Translations under genes and position numbers: made by a program
Origin: Symbiodinium natans
Lineage: Eukaryota; Sar; Dinophyceae; Suessiales; Symbiodiniaceae
Assembly: GCA_905221605.1 (NCBI GenBank)
Contig: CAJNDS010002080.1
Location: forward strand, 1,395,596 to 1,459,595
Length of the DNA stretch: 64,000 bases
Direction: 5' to 3'
The notes under the pieces: model-generated
The model's input: the letters and a program-made list of their open reading frames with translations, nothing else
Database searches by the model: none
What the model was told of the DNA's origin: nothing
Part shown: in pieces, positions 53,694 through 63,930 of the stretch
Layout of the letters: every line of letters begins with the position of its first letter
Numbering within the stretch: position 1 is the first letter of the stretch

Positions 53694-56600
53694 GTGCGAG
53701 TTCGGCGAATGGTCACCAACGGAAAGCACCTGAACGCCTTAGCCTTGACAGATAAGGGCATGTACTAATACGACCCACAATCGAAGCAGTCGCAGTGCAT
53801 CCATGTTGAGGCAGAGTGGCTGAACAAGCAGTTCAAGGTCATGAACTGGAATGCCCTAGCCTTCGCACAGTGGACGTAATCATGAACTATCAACAAGAGC
53901 CAAAGAATGAACAAACAAGGTCCTGGCAGACCTGTACGCCACAGAGTCGGTGCTCCATCTTAGCATTCAGCAGCCTTGCATTCAGATTGTCACGTCTTTG
54001 CTCAAGCGAGCGAACCATGTGGCAGATCTGGGCAGCACAGGTGTATCCCTATTGCGAAAAGTGGGCGCTGTCCTGGACCTGGAGAAAGCACCTCATCATG
54101 AAGGCCGAGCCAGCTGTTGCTAACTTCCCATGCTCTGCGTGCCCGCGACATAGCTTCTTGAGCTTGATGCCTGAGGAACTGAAAGAAAGCGCGGCTGACA
54201 TCATCACTCTCCAGGAGGCGAAACATGTAGCAGCTCAGAGCATCTCAACATGGCAAATGAATTAAAATCTCCTCTTCAGGTGCAGAAGGACGCCTTCGAT
54301 GACTGGTTCAGGCATTGGGCTCATGCTAGTGTAGCGGCCCCTACACCCTAAACCGTGAACCCTAAACCCTGAACCCTAAGCCCTGAACCCTGAACCCTAA
54401 CGTATTGCTCCACTGCAGGCCAGGGCTGCAAGAAGCTGGCTACGAAGGTGTGTTTCAGCAGAAGAAGCGGGACGCGAGTTTTTTTAAATTTCCTGCTCTC
54501 GCGCTCCTGCTGCTCTCGTGCTGCCAGCTGTAGCAAAGACATCCATCCCTGGAGGACCCGATATTCCATCGAGGGAAGTACACAGCTGAAGGCCTGTGCG
54601 AGATTGTGCGAGACTGTTGCAAGAGATCAGGACTGTGAAGACTGTCAAGACCTCTCCTGGCAGGCTGCGCAACATTCTACAAGCCAACGCGCTTCCGCCG
54701 TCTCGACAAGCAGGCGCAATCGAGCTGAGGAGTGCCCGCTCATGAGCAGTACCAGCCGTGGCTCAGCCGTGTGCGCCAGGTGATTGACTATGACCGGATG
54801 TCCCAGCAGGAGCTGCAAAGACACTTTGGCCGGGAAGATGCTTCCAACATGCAAAGGCTGTCCAAAGGCCCGGGCTGTTGCGACGCGTCAATTTCGTGAG
54901 CTTCACACCCCCGGCGGTGTCAGGAAATATCGCTCTCGCACTACTGCTGGAAGATCAGCACATTAAGGCTGATCCAAGCAGCGGCCAGGCCCACGCCGCA
55001 GTCATTGTCGGCACGATGCCCCCAAAAAGCTTTGTCCCAGCCACACTGCAGTCTTATGCAGGCCGGACCCAACGGCGGTCACAGCCTGGTAGTGGCCCGG
55101 CACCCAGAGGCTCATCAGAGGCTCAGAGGAGAGATGGTGAACGATGGCACTATGGTCGCAGAAGTCGCGGGAATGGATGCGTTCTTGTGAAATCTCAGAA
55201 CAATAATTCATACCTGTTCTGCTTTGAGGTGAACACCCACATTTTGTGCGATCCAAGCGCTTCAGATGTGAAGCTGTGGCAGGTGCCCGCGCCAGAATGC
55301 TTGCCTTGCCGTTGTGCCTTGACAATGGGGCGCTCACAGCTGCCTGACATCTGCAGACCCACTTGCTGCTCCAGAACCTGAAGCAGACACGATGGGATCA
55401 CATGCCGATGTTCTCAGACTTGGCAGTTCCAGAGGCCGCAGCTGCATGCCGTTGCACGTATGCTCTTGGCTGTTCGCTGAGGCCACTCCTCCTGGCTGGA
55501 GACTTCAACTCCACTCCTGACTCAGCAGTCGCGGCCGCAGGGTTTCAAGATGTGTCCACTTTATGGACGTCATGGGACATCAGATCCCCATGTCTGCAGA
55601 TTTGCATCGGCCCCTCAAAGCAGAACCCTGTACGGCCTTGCGTTGGAGAGATCTTCTGTGAGGTTTATGAGTACCTGCGGCATGGCGGGGTGTCTCCCGA
55701 CCATGAGGCAGACTGCAAGTCAACACCAAAAACCCTACATGATCGGAAGCCAGCAGCCCTAAACCCTAAATCCCTAAACCCTAAACCCTAAATCTTGGAA
55801 CTGCAGCTGTGCCAGGATCTGAAGCATGATCCTTGCGGGCTCCTGGGTCGGCGCATGCCCCAAGAAAATCCACGAGAGTGCTGCGCATCTGCCATCATTG
55901 TGCAGCTGAGTGAGCACACTTTTTGGGATGCTCTAATCCCCTACAGAACTGAAAGTGTACACTTTTTGTGGGAGCTTATGAACTCAGCAACTAAGAACTG
56001 TTAGAACATAAGTCCGCTTGTTTAACAGCGATCAAAAAATAACCATTGTGAGATTGTGTGAGGTTGAGGGATCACATGCTGCACAATCTGCAGCTGGCCA
56101 CGGCGTATCAGACCTGCAACGGAGTGAGCCCTAGCAGCTAGAGCACAGAGTTCCTCAGAGAGTCAGAGAGTGCCTCAGAGAGTGCCTCAGAGAGTGCCTC
56201 CATGTTTGTCCTGCGAGGCCAGGAAGCTACCTTTACCAACTACACCGAGGAGCTCCGGAGCTCCATGCTCCACCTTGTGCATGGCACATTGTGGCATGTG
56301 CAGCATGCTGCACTGTAGGATTTCAAGGGCGCGCTCGACTACGTGTGGTTTTCGCACCAGGCTGGAACAGTATGGAACAGTGACAAACAGGCTGCCTCCA
56401 ATGCCGCCGTGCTCTGCTCGAGGCACTGTCGGTGCTGGCGGTCACGCAGGTGGACGATGAGCAGAGTTTGAGAGAGGCCTCCTTCGTTCTGCCCTGCACC
56501 GCGTGACATCGCGTGATCATGGCATCTTGAAGGAGACGGCCCTTCCTTCCAGCAATCGCCCTTCAGATCATGTCCTTCTCTCAGCCTATGGGGCCGCCAC

Positions 56601-56782
56601 CGTGTTCTCGAGACCGCTTCGTCGCACCTTCCGAGGTGTCCCTGGTTGCGACGTTCATGTTCCATGACACAGTCCCCCACCAGCACGAACGCAAGGCTGG
56701 ACAACGAGAAGTTTGTGTGTCCTATGCGTTGCAATCGCGGACTCTGGGCCAAGAATCAGGTGCGGCAGCATGCCATGAATGA
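53694..56782 (+). CDS. CCR4-type poly(A)-specific exonuclease (EEP family), about 21 exons
   Basis: CCR4-type nucleases shorten mRNA poly(A) tails. Exons by motif: 53694-53756; 53811-53852 (FKVMNWN); 53920-53949 (VLADLYATES); 54041-54103 (VYPYCEKWALSWTWRKHLIM); 54176-54217 (ADIITLQE); 54280-54318 (QKDAFDDWFRHW); 54420-54473 (AGYEGVFQQKKRD); 54574-54591 (KYTAEG); 54664-54723 (CATFYKPTRF); 54780-54867; 54924-54967 (NIALALLLEDQ); 55229-55282 (VNTHILCDPSASDVKLWQ); 55357-55527 (THLLLQNLKQ, LLLAGDFNSTPDSA); 55663-55707 (VYEYLRHGGVSPDHE); 55816-55846 (DLKHDPCGLL); 56069-56123 (HMLHNLQLATAYQTCNG); 56223-56249 (EATFTNYTE); 56319-56360 (DFKGALDYVWFSHQ); 56423-56476; 56533-56571 (LPSSNRPSDH); 56636-56782 (VSLVATFMF). 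The catalytic LQE, GDFN and SDH residues are all present. No LRR was seen, so it may be closer to Nocturnin/Angel forms. Confidence 0.92.
54342..54400. repeat. CCCTAAA telomere-like tract filling an intron
   Basis: Degenerate CCCTAAACC / CCCTGAACC units occupy most of the 100-nt intron 54319-54418 of the CCR4-type gene. Confidence 0.85.
55755..55793. repeat. CCCTAAA telomere-like tract in a second intron
   Basis: About five CCCTAAA units within the GC-AG intron 55708-55815 of the same CCR4-type gene, in the same orientation as the tract at 54342. Confidence 0.85.
56155..56200. repeat. Short tandem repeat in an intron
   Basis: The 12-nt unit CAGAGAGTGCCT is repeated about three times, with a preceding AGAGAGTCAG variant, inside the intron 56124-56222. 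Confidence 0.8.
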
Positions 56783-56973
56783 GGTTCACCACGCGTGCGC
56801 CAGTGCTTGGTGCGTTGCTTTCTGCGTAAATGTCTGCGCGATGGCCCGACAGGTACCACATGGGCCTTGGGCAAGGTTGGGAGTTGTTTTCCTTGTGTGC
56901 CATGGCGTCATTTTTGACTTAATCCTTGGAAGGTGGTTGGGGTGACTATGGCATGACGGGCGGCTGCTAGCTG

Positions 56974-57336
56974 CTAGGGTGCTTCGGTTTGCAGGCACGG
57001 CGCAGAACCGAATGTCCTCAGCAAAGCCCTTCTGTTGGATGTCTTACCCAGCCATTCGTCCAGGACCCGGTGCTCGGTTCCTGGCCCAAGCAACTTGGTG
57101 AAAGCTTCAGCTCGAGGTTCACAGAGGAATCCAGGTGGTGTATCAAGTTTCGAAGCTTCGGCTTCTACTTGGCATCCTGGAACTCCTTCATGACCAGGCT
57201 CTTGTTCTCCGTGTCCCGCCCTGAAAAAGTCGCGCCAAGTTCCTGCTGACAAGGCATCGAGTGGGTCAGAGGAAAGGCTGAGTGCCAGTGGAATTCGCTG
57301 CGCTGCCTCTTGAGGGCAAGCTCTTAGAGTTGTCAA
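56974..57336. CDS. ORFs on both strands, strand unresolved
   Basis: The minus strand has a 120-codon frame (WRDFFRAGHGEQEPGHEGVP). The plus strand has an 86-codon frame (CIKFRSFGFYLASWNSFMTR). One is a shadow of the other. The window-wide bias favours plus. No family is recognised for either. Confidence 0.2.
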
Positions 57337-58128
57337 TGTGTTATATGCTTATGCGCCTCAGTACCAGTGCACGGAGGCCTTGAATAGCAATCGCAACGTC
57401 CATTGCCCTGCTGCCATCTGCTGCCGGAGTCAGCGAGCAAATGCAGAGAATTGAGGGGCTGAGGCTAAGCGGCTAGGCTAGAAGGTGGGCAAGACGAGCA
57501 GTGGAGCTTTAGGCGCTGATGAATCTGTCAGTGCCACCTCTGTGTGGGCAGGACGGAAAGCAGCCCACTAGAGTCATTAAAGTATTCTGTTGCCCACGTC
57601 GAACGCAAGGTCATCAAAAGTCAGCTCTTGCACACTCGGTTGGAGTCGGAGTAGGGTCTGATGGTGTCTGGTGCGTGAGGCTTGCATGCTGTGATACATG
57701 CCGGAATATGTTCAATCAGCCAACATGGAGTGTCGTTGGTAAACCATGGTCATTCTTCTATGTTCCGCTTCGTTTAGTTTGTATTATAAATATACATTGA
57801 GGGGCCGGCCAAGACCTTGAGTTATTGGGATCTGAAGAGCCCGAGAGCCACCAAGATGGGAGCAACTTGGTTGCAGACAGGACTCGCCCCTCAAGCCCCG
57901 AGAAAAAGAGCGAGAGAGGGAGAGAGACAGAGAAATAAACAGAGAAAGGCTTCTCTCCGCAAGGGGGGTCTCTTCGCTGGCTAGAAGAAGACGGAGAAGA
58001 AGAAGAGGGCGTCATGTCGGATGTGTGAGCTTTCCTGTGCACGGCCCTGTTAAGTGGTCCCGGAGTAAGCCAATGAGGCGTGTCAATCGCCGGAAGCAGT
58101 TGATTCCGAAGGAACCCGACGTTGGAAG
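57337..58128. other. Spacer, nothing recognised
   Basis: No convincing coding frame. A purine-rich GAGAGAGGGAGAGAGACAG stretch lies near 57908. Confidence 0.45.
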
Positions 58129-58437
58129 TTGAAAGCTTGTGAGACGTTGCTCCCGCATGCTGCACGCAGAGCTGAATCTCTGAATAACCGCTCTTGCACT
58201 GCCAGTTGTCGTGAACGATGGCGATGGCACGTTGTCGCGTGTCGCCGGGGACTCCAGACACGGTCCTGGTACTCGTACTTTTGTGCTCCATGGACTATGA
58301 TCTTGGCTGTTTGAGAGCTGAATCTGAAGTGCTTGAGGTATCTGAAATGGACGACAATGACATGAAATACTTTGATCCGGAGGTGAGACTCTGCCACCTT
58401 GACTACCTTGACATGTCGGCATCACCAACGTAAGTCA
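58129..58437 (+). CDS. Exon candidates, unrecognised
   Basis: One frame near 58190-58295 reads PVVVNDGDGTLSRVAGDSRH. Another (58218-58433) reads VLEVSEMDDNDMKYFDPEVR. They may be separate short exons. The GDGT word is not enough to name a family. Confidence 0.3.
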
Positions 58438-58815
58438 AGATGAGGAGCTTGTAAAGTTGAGGGTGCTCGGATTTCAGGCAAGACTTTGCAAGTTCGCCTG
58501 CGGCAAGAAGCATGGCTGCAAGATGCTGCAAGCAGAGATGCACTACAAGACGTGGCACGGGAAGTCCACATGTGGAATCTCTGTGGTGACATCTACAATG
58601 TAGTGCGTCCTTCGCCGCAAAGCCTAGAAGTATAAACTGACCCAAGTCCGGAAACTAATGTCAATTCTGGGGCAGTTCTGCCGAGAAAATGTGGCACGCT
58701 GCAACTGCGCAAGCTTTCGACACCAGGTACGAACTCGTAGCAATGTGGCTACCACATGATTTCTGAGTTTCTACACACGGGAAAATAGACGTAGACACAA
58801 TAGAATTATCATTAA

Positions 58816-59118
58816 ATGTCACGCGAACAGCGCAACCGCATAGTGCCCAAGTTCATGAGAGCTAGGGCTCTTTTTCAAGAGGCAAGAGAGGCGAAAGGGA
58901 GGAAGCCCACCCTCGCAAGTCTTTGGCAAGCCGAAGGTTTGAGGCATTGTAGGGAAAAGGATCGACACAGGGGTCTCCCCACGGCGTCCATTTCCACAGA
59001 GGATCTTAGGGTACTAGGGATCACTCGCAAAGATGTAGAGCTTCGTGTCCCTAGGGTGTGCCAGGGGGATGTTATCCTGGAGGTCCCAGATGGGGACAGC
59101 CACAGTCGCAGCGCTTAG
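58816..59118 (+). CDS. Small basic protein, unrecognised
   Basis: A complete ORF of 100 codons from ATG 58816 to TAG 59118. It begins MSREQRNRIVPKFMRARALF and continues QEAREAKGRKPTLASLWQAE, basic and helical, then a beta-like end (KDVELRVPRVCQGDVILEV). A following frame to about 59510 (QLSFVFDQSDPTSTACSFAS) may be another exon. No family is recognised. Confidence 0.45.
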   Translation: MSREQRNRIVPKFMRARALFQEAREAKGRKPTLASLWQAEGLRHCREKDRHRGLPTASISTEDLRVLGITRKDVELRVPRVCQGDVILEVPDGDSHSRSA

Positions 59119-59576
59119 CTGCAGCTGCTCTGAACCTGCCGTTGAAGCTTCCAGACCAATCGAGCCCACTGCAACTAAGTTTTGTTTTTGACCAGTCAGA
59201 TCCGACATCTACAGCATGCAGTTTCGCTTCGAATCGGTCGACGTACCAAGCTTTGCCGAAAGTCGAACAAGGCCGCATCTTTCTAGAGCCTCGCGGTGGT
59301 TCGACAGACTGTGACTGCAGACGCGTGAGCGTTTTTTTGCGACTCAATGGGTTCATAGACACAGCGATCATGTTATCAACCTTGTGTGCATGCTTTGAGT
59401 ACTTCAGTACTTCCAGCCGCCAGCAATTTAAAAAAGAAGGAAGTTCCCGCAGGAAATTCAGGGTCCGGTCTGAATTCTGGCTCAATCTCGATCGAGACGA
59501 GGCCCGTGCAGCCTGGTGAGACGAGACGAGGCCGACCGTTCGACACGTGCTGCAGGACGCGGCAGAATGATGCAAC

Positions 59577-59798
59577 ATGCCTCTTGTGTTTGACACCGAC
59601 TGCACCATTGTAGTGGGAGGATGTGTGCTCTCAACAAGGTGCAAATCCGAACCGCGTGTTTCTTGGTGCTGCAAGTTGATGTGCGGGCTTTCTGGCTTTC
59701 TGGCCGTGCAGGGTGGCGGGTTCCACGATGGCACATGTGGAGGGAAGCCACCTCCTGTGGATGCACGGAAGGCTGATTTATTTGCGGATGGTCGTTGA
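59577..59798 (+). CDS. Small Cys-rich ORF, uncertain
   Basis: A 73-codon ORF starts at an ATG and reads MPLVFDTDCTIVVGGCVLST, Cys-rich through the middle. It could be a short gene or an accidental frame. Confidence 0.25.
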   Translation: MPLVFDTDCTIVVGGCVLSTRCKSEPRVSWCCKLMCGLSGFLAVQGGGFHDGTCGGKPPPVDARKADLFADGR

Positions 59799-60295
59799 AG
59801 AAGACGAGTTCCCGTACAAAAGAATATAGCGAGAGATCACCCTCCCCACTCACCCAAGCAAGAGCACAACTTGCAGGCATGCGAGAAAGGTTCAAGGTGC
59901 AGAGATCGCAGTGACAAGCACTTGAAGGCCGGGTCAACTCACCTCTGTGCAAAGGCTGCACGGGCTGTCCAGTATCTTGGTGCAGGCCCTCGCACACCCT
60001 CTCGACGAGGACCGTTCGCCAGCAGTCCTGCTTGGCATGTTCTTCGCCGGCTTGTGATGATCTTGGTTAAACCAATGCCGCAAAGACTTGGGCACGCACA
60101 TGTGCCATCCTACATGCTCTTCATTATCGTACCTAGCGAGGCTTTTCATGATTTCACGAGTGGTTTGTTTGTTAATGTGCAGTAGGAGTGTGCGAGGCAG
60201 ATACTGTAGCGAGAGCACTTAGCTCGTGTTTAAAATGGCGACTGGACCGTAAGAATCGTTCTTGCATCAGTCCGATCTTCTGGGTGTAGTGCGCC
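59799..60295. other. Spacer upstream of the EF-hand/2H gene
   Basis: Nothing recognised. No spliced-leader relic was seen before the next start codon. Confidence 0.45.
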
Positions 60296-61735
60296 ATGGG
60301 CAAGAAGAACAAGAAGTCTTCCAAGGAGTCCGACAAATTCGACAAACCAGACAAACTGGCTCTCACGACTGACGCAGGCCTCTCCCGAAGATTCAAGGAA
60401 GTTCTTGTCGAGATTTTCAGGCGCTTTGACCTTGATGAAGACGGGCTGCTCTGCGACGCCGAGCTGAAGGGATTTAGCCGTGTTGCCAACAAGGACGATC
60501 GGGAGTTCACAGAGGCAGAGTTGTGTGAGATGAAGTCCATGTTTCACTGGAAGTCAGATGAACCCTCTGGCCTAACCCTGCGCGGCTTCGTGCAGCTCTA
60601 TGAACGGCAGACGGCCATCTCTGAAGATGAGACCTGGTCGGATCTCACCCGCCTTGGCTACAACTTTCTGCTGGATCATGAGGTGCTTGAGTCAAATGAG
60701 GATAGCGCCCTGAAGGAGACAAAAGAGACGGAAGGAAGAAGAGAAGTCAGACCGGTCGCAGACTTGGAGGAAGACTTGAAGCTATTTGGTGCCTCATCGG
60801 AAAAGCTCTTGGTGTTGGATTCTGCGGACTCCGTGCAGAGGGTGTGCCTGTCCAGAATGGCAATAGAGATGGGCCTGGAATGTCGCATGCTCCAAACAGA
60901 AGCCTCGGACATCCCAAGCTTGCATGTTTTCAGAAGACCAACTCCAAGTGGGCCTGCTCTAAATTTGGACAGGCAGGCGTTGCCGGCTTCAGCCAGCAGA
61001 AACAGCAAAGCGTGCCCAGTTTTTACCGGACTGGAGTTGGATGCTGCTTCCTGCAAGCAGTTGCTTGATGCCTTCGGTAGCTACGTGCCTGCCGGTTGGC
61101 AAGTTTTCGCTCACCACATGACAATCTGCTTGGGCAGTCTCTCCGAGGCTCGATCAAGCGACTGCGAGATTTCGTGTGATCTTCAAGAATCCATACGGAA
61201 CCTGCGGGCTACAGAAAGTCTGACAGTTGAGCCAATCTCCATCGGCAAGGCTGACGGAGTCATCGCTCTCGGGGTCATCGGATGCCCTTCTGTCAATCGC
61301 GTTCCACACATAACCCTGGCTTGTGCAAAGGGACACAGGCCCGTCGAAAGCAACAAGATCTCCAAATGGAGGGCTCTGCCGGTTGACAGGCTGATATCGT
61401 TGAAGGGGAATGTCCGAGAGTACCAGCAGGCTGAGGTTAGTGCAGGCTTGACGGCGTCCACCACTCAAGATCGCCAAGAGATGTTGCATAGGCTGGAAGC
61501 GCTGGAGGCTCAAGTCTTAGCTGCTCGCGCAATTTGCATGAGAGAGCTTCTGGCGTCCGATGACGCCAGCGTCCGCTGCGCTATCGAAGAACGTGAGCGT
61601 GAGCTCGCCTCCCTGAACAAAGTTGACGAGGAAGACAGCAAGTGGCAAGTTGCGAAGCCTGTCAAAGGCAAACAAGGAAAAAAGAGACCTGTGTTGCATC
61701 ATAATACTAGCAGTATTAAGAATATGAATATATAG
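60296..61735 (+). CDS. EF-hand protein with 2H phosphoesterase-like domain
   Basis: An uninterrupted ORF of 479 residues starts with ATG in a GCCATGG context. The N-terminus is Lys-rich (MGKKNKKSSKESDK). Residues 45-56 form a canonical EF-hand loop (DLDEDGLLCDAE); the following helix-loop region (residues about 75-105) may be a degenerate second EF-hand. Residues about 235-400 contain two H-x-T/S-type motifs 64 residues apart, HHMTICLG (H274) and VPHITLAC (H338), the signature of 2H phosphoesterases/RNA-repair cyclic phosphodiesterases. A C-terminal coiled-coil-like segment (MLHRLEALEAQVLAARAI) and a basic tail follow. A calcium-responsive RNA end-processing enzyme is a reasonable inference, not shown. 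Confidence 0.85.
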   Translation: MGKKNKKSSKESDKFDKPDKLALTTDAGLSRRFKEVLVEIFRRFDLDEDGLLCDAELKGFSRVANKDDREFTEAELCEMKSMFHWKSDEPSGLTLRGFVQLYERQTAISEDETWSDLTRLGYNFLLDHEVLESNEDSALKETKETEGRREVRPVADLEEDLKLFGASSEKLLVLDSADSVQRVCLSRMAIEMGLECRMLQTEASDIPSLHVFRRPTPSGPALNLDRQALPASASRNSKACPVFTGLELDAASCKQLLDAFGSYVPAGWQVFAHHMTICLGSLSEARSSDCEISCDLQESIRNLRATESLTVEPISIGKADGVIALGVIGCPSVNRVPHITLACAKGHRPVESNKISKWRALPVDRLISLKGNVREYQQAEVSAGLTASTTQDRQEMLHRLEALEAQVLAARAICMRELLASDDASVRCAIEERERELASLNKVDEEDSKWQVAKPVKGKQGKKRPVLHHNTSSIKNMNI

Positions 61736-61901
61736 TTGATAATACTATAATAATATCAGTAATATTTGGATCAGAAGAGCTCCTAATGATCCTCGAACAG
61801 ACGTGGCCTGGAGCAGCGTCCTCAACCATGCCCATACAGGACTACGCCATCGCTTGCTCTGTGACAAAGGCGCGAAGCTCCTGAATTCCAGCCAGAGCCA
61901 G

Positions 61902-61937
61902 CTCTCAACCCTAAACCCTAAACCCTAAACCCTAAAA
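61902..61937. repeat. CCCTAAA telomere-like tract
   Basis: Four perfect or near-perfect CCCTAAA units, C-rich on the + strand like those at 54342 and 55755 and opposite to the 10-11 kb tracts. Confidence 0.9.
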
Positions 61938-62114
61938 GGCTGAGTTTAAAGCAAGATGTTCAGCACAGCTTCCCCCGGCTTCTTGCAGGGCTTCGAGCCC
62001 GAGCAGATTACCCTGAAAGTGGTGTTCGTGCCTTGCCCCGGTGTTCGAAACACGCGTTGCAAAGTTTGTGCGCAGCATGAAGGGGCTTAATGAGAATATA
62101 GTTCTGGGGGTTAG

Positions 62115-62180
62115 TATGAGTATAGTATTATTATAAAGGGACCATAAGGGACTACTATAAAGGGACCATAAGGGAATACA
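62115..62180. repeat. 22-24-bp tandem repeat, MITE-like
   Basis: TATAAAGGGACCATAAGGGA occurs twice in tandem within an AT-rich stretch that resembles the interiors of the palindromic elements. It lies just upstream of the EF-hand exon at 62186, likely in an intron. Confidence 0.6.
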
Positions 62181-62185
62181 AGTAG

Positions 62186-63930
62186 GTGCCCTGGACGTGT
62201 ACTCCCAGGATTGGAGTGATGCAGATGGCTCTGGAAAACTCTCCAGAAAAGAGCTTGAAGGGTCCCTGGGGAAGATCAGGCTCGCTCCTGAGGGTCTCGA
62301 AACATCTTGAAATGTCAGAGATTGCACTTCAAAAGCCTTCACCTGCGCATCCAAGGGCCTGCTGTGGCTCACTCCCGGAGATCACCGACGAGGCCCAGTG
62401 TGGTCCTGGTGTTCCAGGGTGAAAGCAAGGATCGCCCGCTCTTGTTCTCGGTAGGCCTGGCACCACCTCGATGAGGCCTTGAGAAGGGAATTCCACCTCA
62501 AATGTACCTTAAAATAGGCCAGTGTATGCCAGTGTAAAGAGGACTCAAAAGCATGTTTCGATCATTCTCGAAGTTCGGTTCGAGAACTGACCTCTCCAGG
62601 ATGGCAATGGCGTTGTCAACTTCGGTGAGTCTGCGTCGTGGGCCGGGCCTCGCCTGGGCTTGGAGTTAGGCTGGAATGCCCTTCTGCCGCTGCACTTTGA
62701 GCTCATCGAATGTTAATTCGTTACACGGGGTTCACAGGCGTGAAAAAGATGCTCGGCAAGTCAGCAGCCCAGACGGCCCGAGCTGCACCCGCCCCCCCCG
62801 CCCTGTCCCCCGCAGTGGGATGGTGGGATGGCCCGTGGTGTAGATTCACCACCGCATGACAGGTCTGCAAGCTTGATGATGTCATCTTCGCCCTGCGGTG
62901 TATTGGGCTGCCCCTGCGAGAACTACGTTGGGGATGAGGCATGTTTCCGGGCACATGAAGATGAGAGTCTGTGCAGTTCCTTGTGGGTTCGTCTTGGTTA
63001 GTTCGTCAACCATCTGGAAGAATAGAATTAACATGAATCTCTGTGTGTGTTTGTGCCGATGTGGAGGACAAGCGCCACGAGAAGAAGTGCAAGGACACCC
63101 ATCTTGATGGTGCAAATCTGACGTCGTACGCATGCTACAGCTCTGATCTGCCTTGCAGTTGGAAAACAGATTGGTTTAGTCAGCTGTAGACATACTGCGT
63201 TGCCAGGACTGCAAACATAAGGGCGGCCTGCATGTGACGTCAAGGGCATCGATTGGCGAAGTCCCGTCCGAGCCTCAAGACCTTGCTGACAGGTTGCAGT
63301 AGCACAAACAGCGCCAGCTTAGAGCTGTGCTTCTCAGGTTTCCCGGCTACTGGAAAAACCACGATGGAGAATTCAACGAGCTGATTCCCATGACAGGCGC
63401 CCTTGCCAAAGGGAGCCCAACGCTGTTAGCTGCAAGCTCTACGAGACATATGAAACGCAGTGCATCGTAGCAGCATACTGCGGAGTGTAGGCTCAGGCAT
63501 GTGCCGGCTCTCTGCAGAGGCAAGCTGGATGAGTGGCAGAGGCTGTTAAAAGAAACCTACAGGTTTGGCCCCCACTTTCTGCCATCCTCATGCATGTTCA
63601 GACCCAGCGACAGTGGCTGCACTTGATTTGCGCCCCAAGAGAAACTCGGCACAAACTGCACGGCGAGGAAAGCCTACACAAAGGACCGCGGGAAGCACAA
63701 TCCAACGAACCCGAAAGTTGCTCGGCCAAGCTTTGAGCTGCTGGGTGTCTAGCTGCGCTGCACGTCTTCGGCATTGTTTGCTTTGGCGGAGTGCTGCGAG
63801 GTCCCGGCAGGTTTTGAGGTGGTGAATGTGAAGCGCAACGAGAACAAAAAGTCTTGGGAGGACACCCAGCAGCTGCTGGGTGTTGGTCGATCTTGCCAGA
63901 ATGCGACCCTTGTGTTGTGTTGAGGTTGAA
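62186..63930 (+). CDS. EF-hand gene fragments; possible PARP-like segment at 3' end
   Basis: The exon from 62186 (after AGTAG) reads ALDVYSQDWSDADGSGKLSR and KELEGSLGKI, with a canonical EF-hand loop encoded at 62218-62253. A 25-nt micro-exon (62600-62624, between CTCCAG and GTGAGT) reads DGNGVVNF, the middle of a second EF-hand loop. Later frames are FPGYWKNHDGEFNELIPMTG (about 63340) and LAECCEVPAGFEVVNVKRNE, NKKSWEDTQQLLGVG (about 63780-63900). The FEVVNVKRNENKKSWE segment resembles the strand-helix start of PARP catalytic domains, but too little is visible to be sure. Whether all pieces form one gene is unknown, and it may continue past the window. Confidence 0.45.

Larger units (their letters stand above)
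61736..62185. other. Gap with telomere-like tract, exon fragment and palindromic repeat
   Basis: Contains the CCCTAAA tract (61902-61937), a coding-like frame after TTGCAG at about 62001 (VFETRVAKFVRSMKG), and the repeat at 62115-62180. It is probably the 5' part of the following EF-hand gene. Confidence 0.4.

Noticed and set aside
53881-53919. A 23-26-nt intron placing VIMNYQ before VLADLYAT
   Set aside because: A normal 67-nt GC-AG intron (53853-53919) joins FKVMNWN to VLADLYAT and fits the EEP family better.
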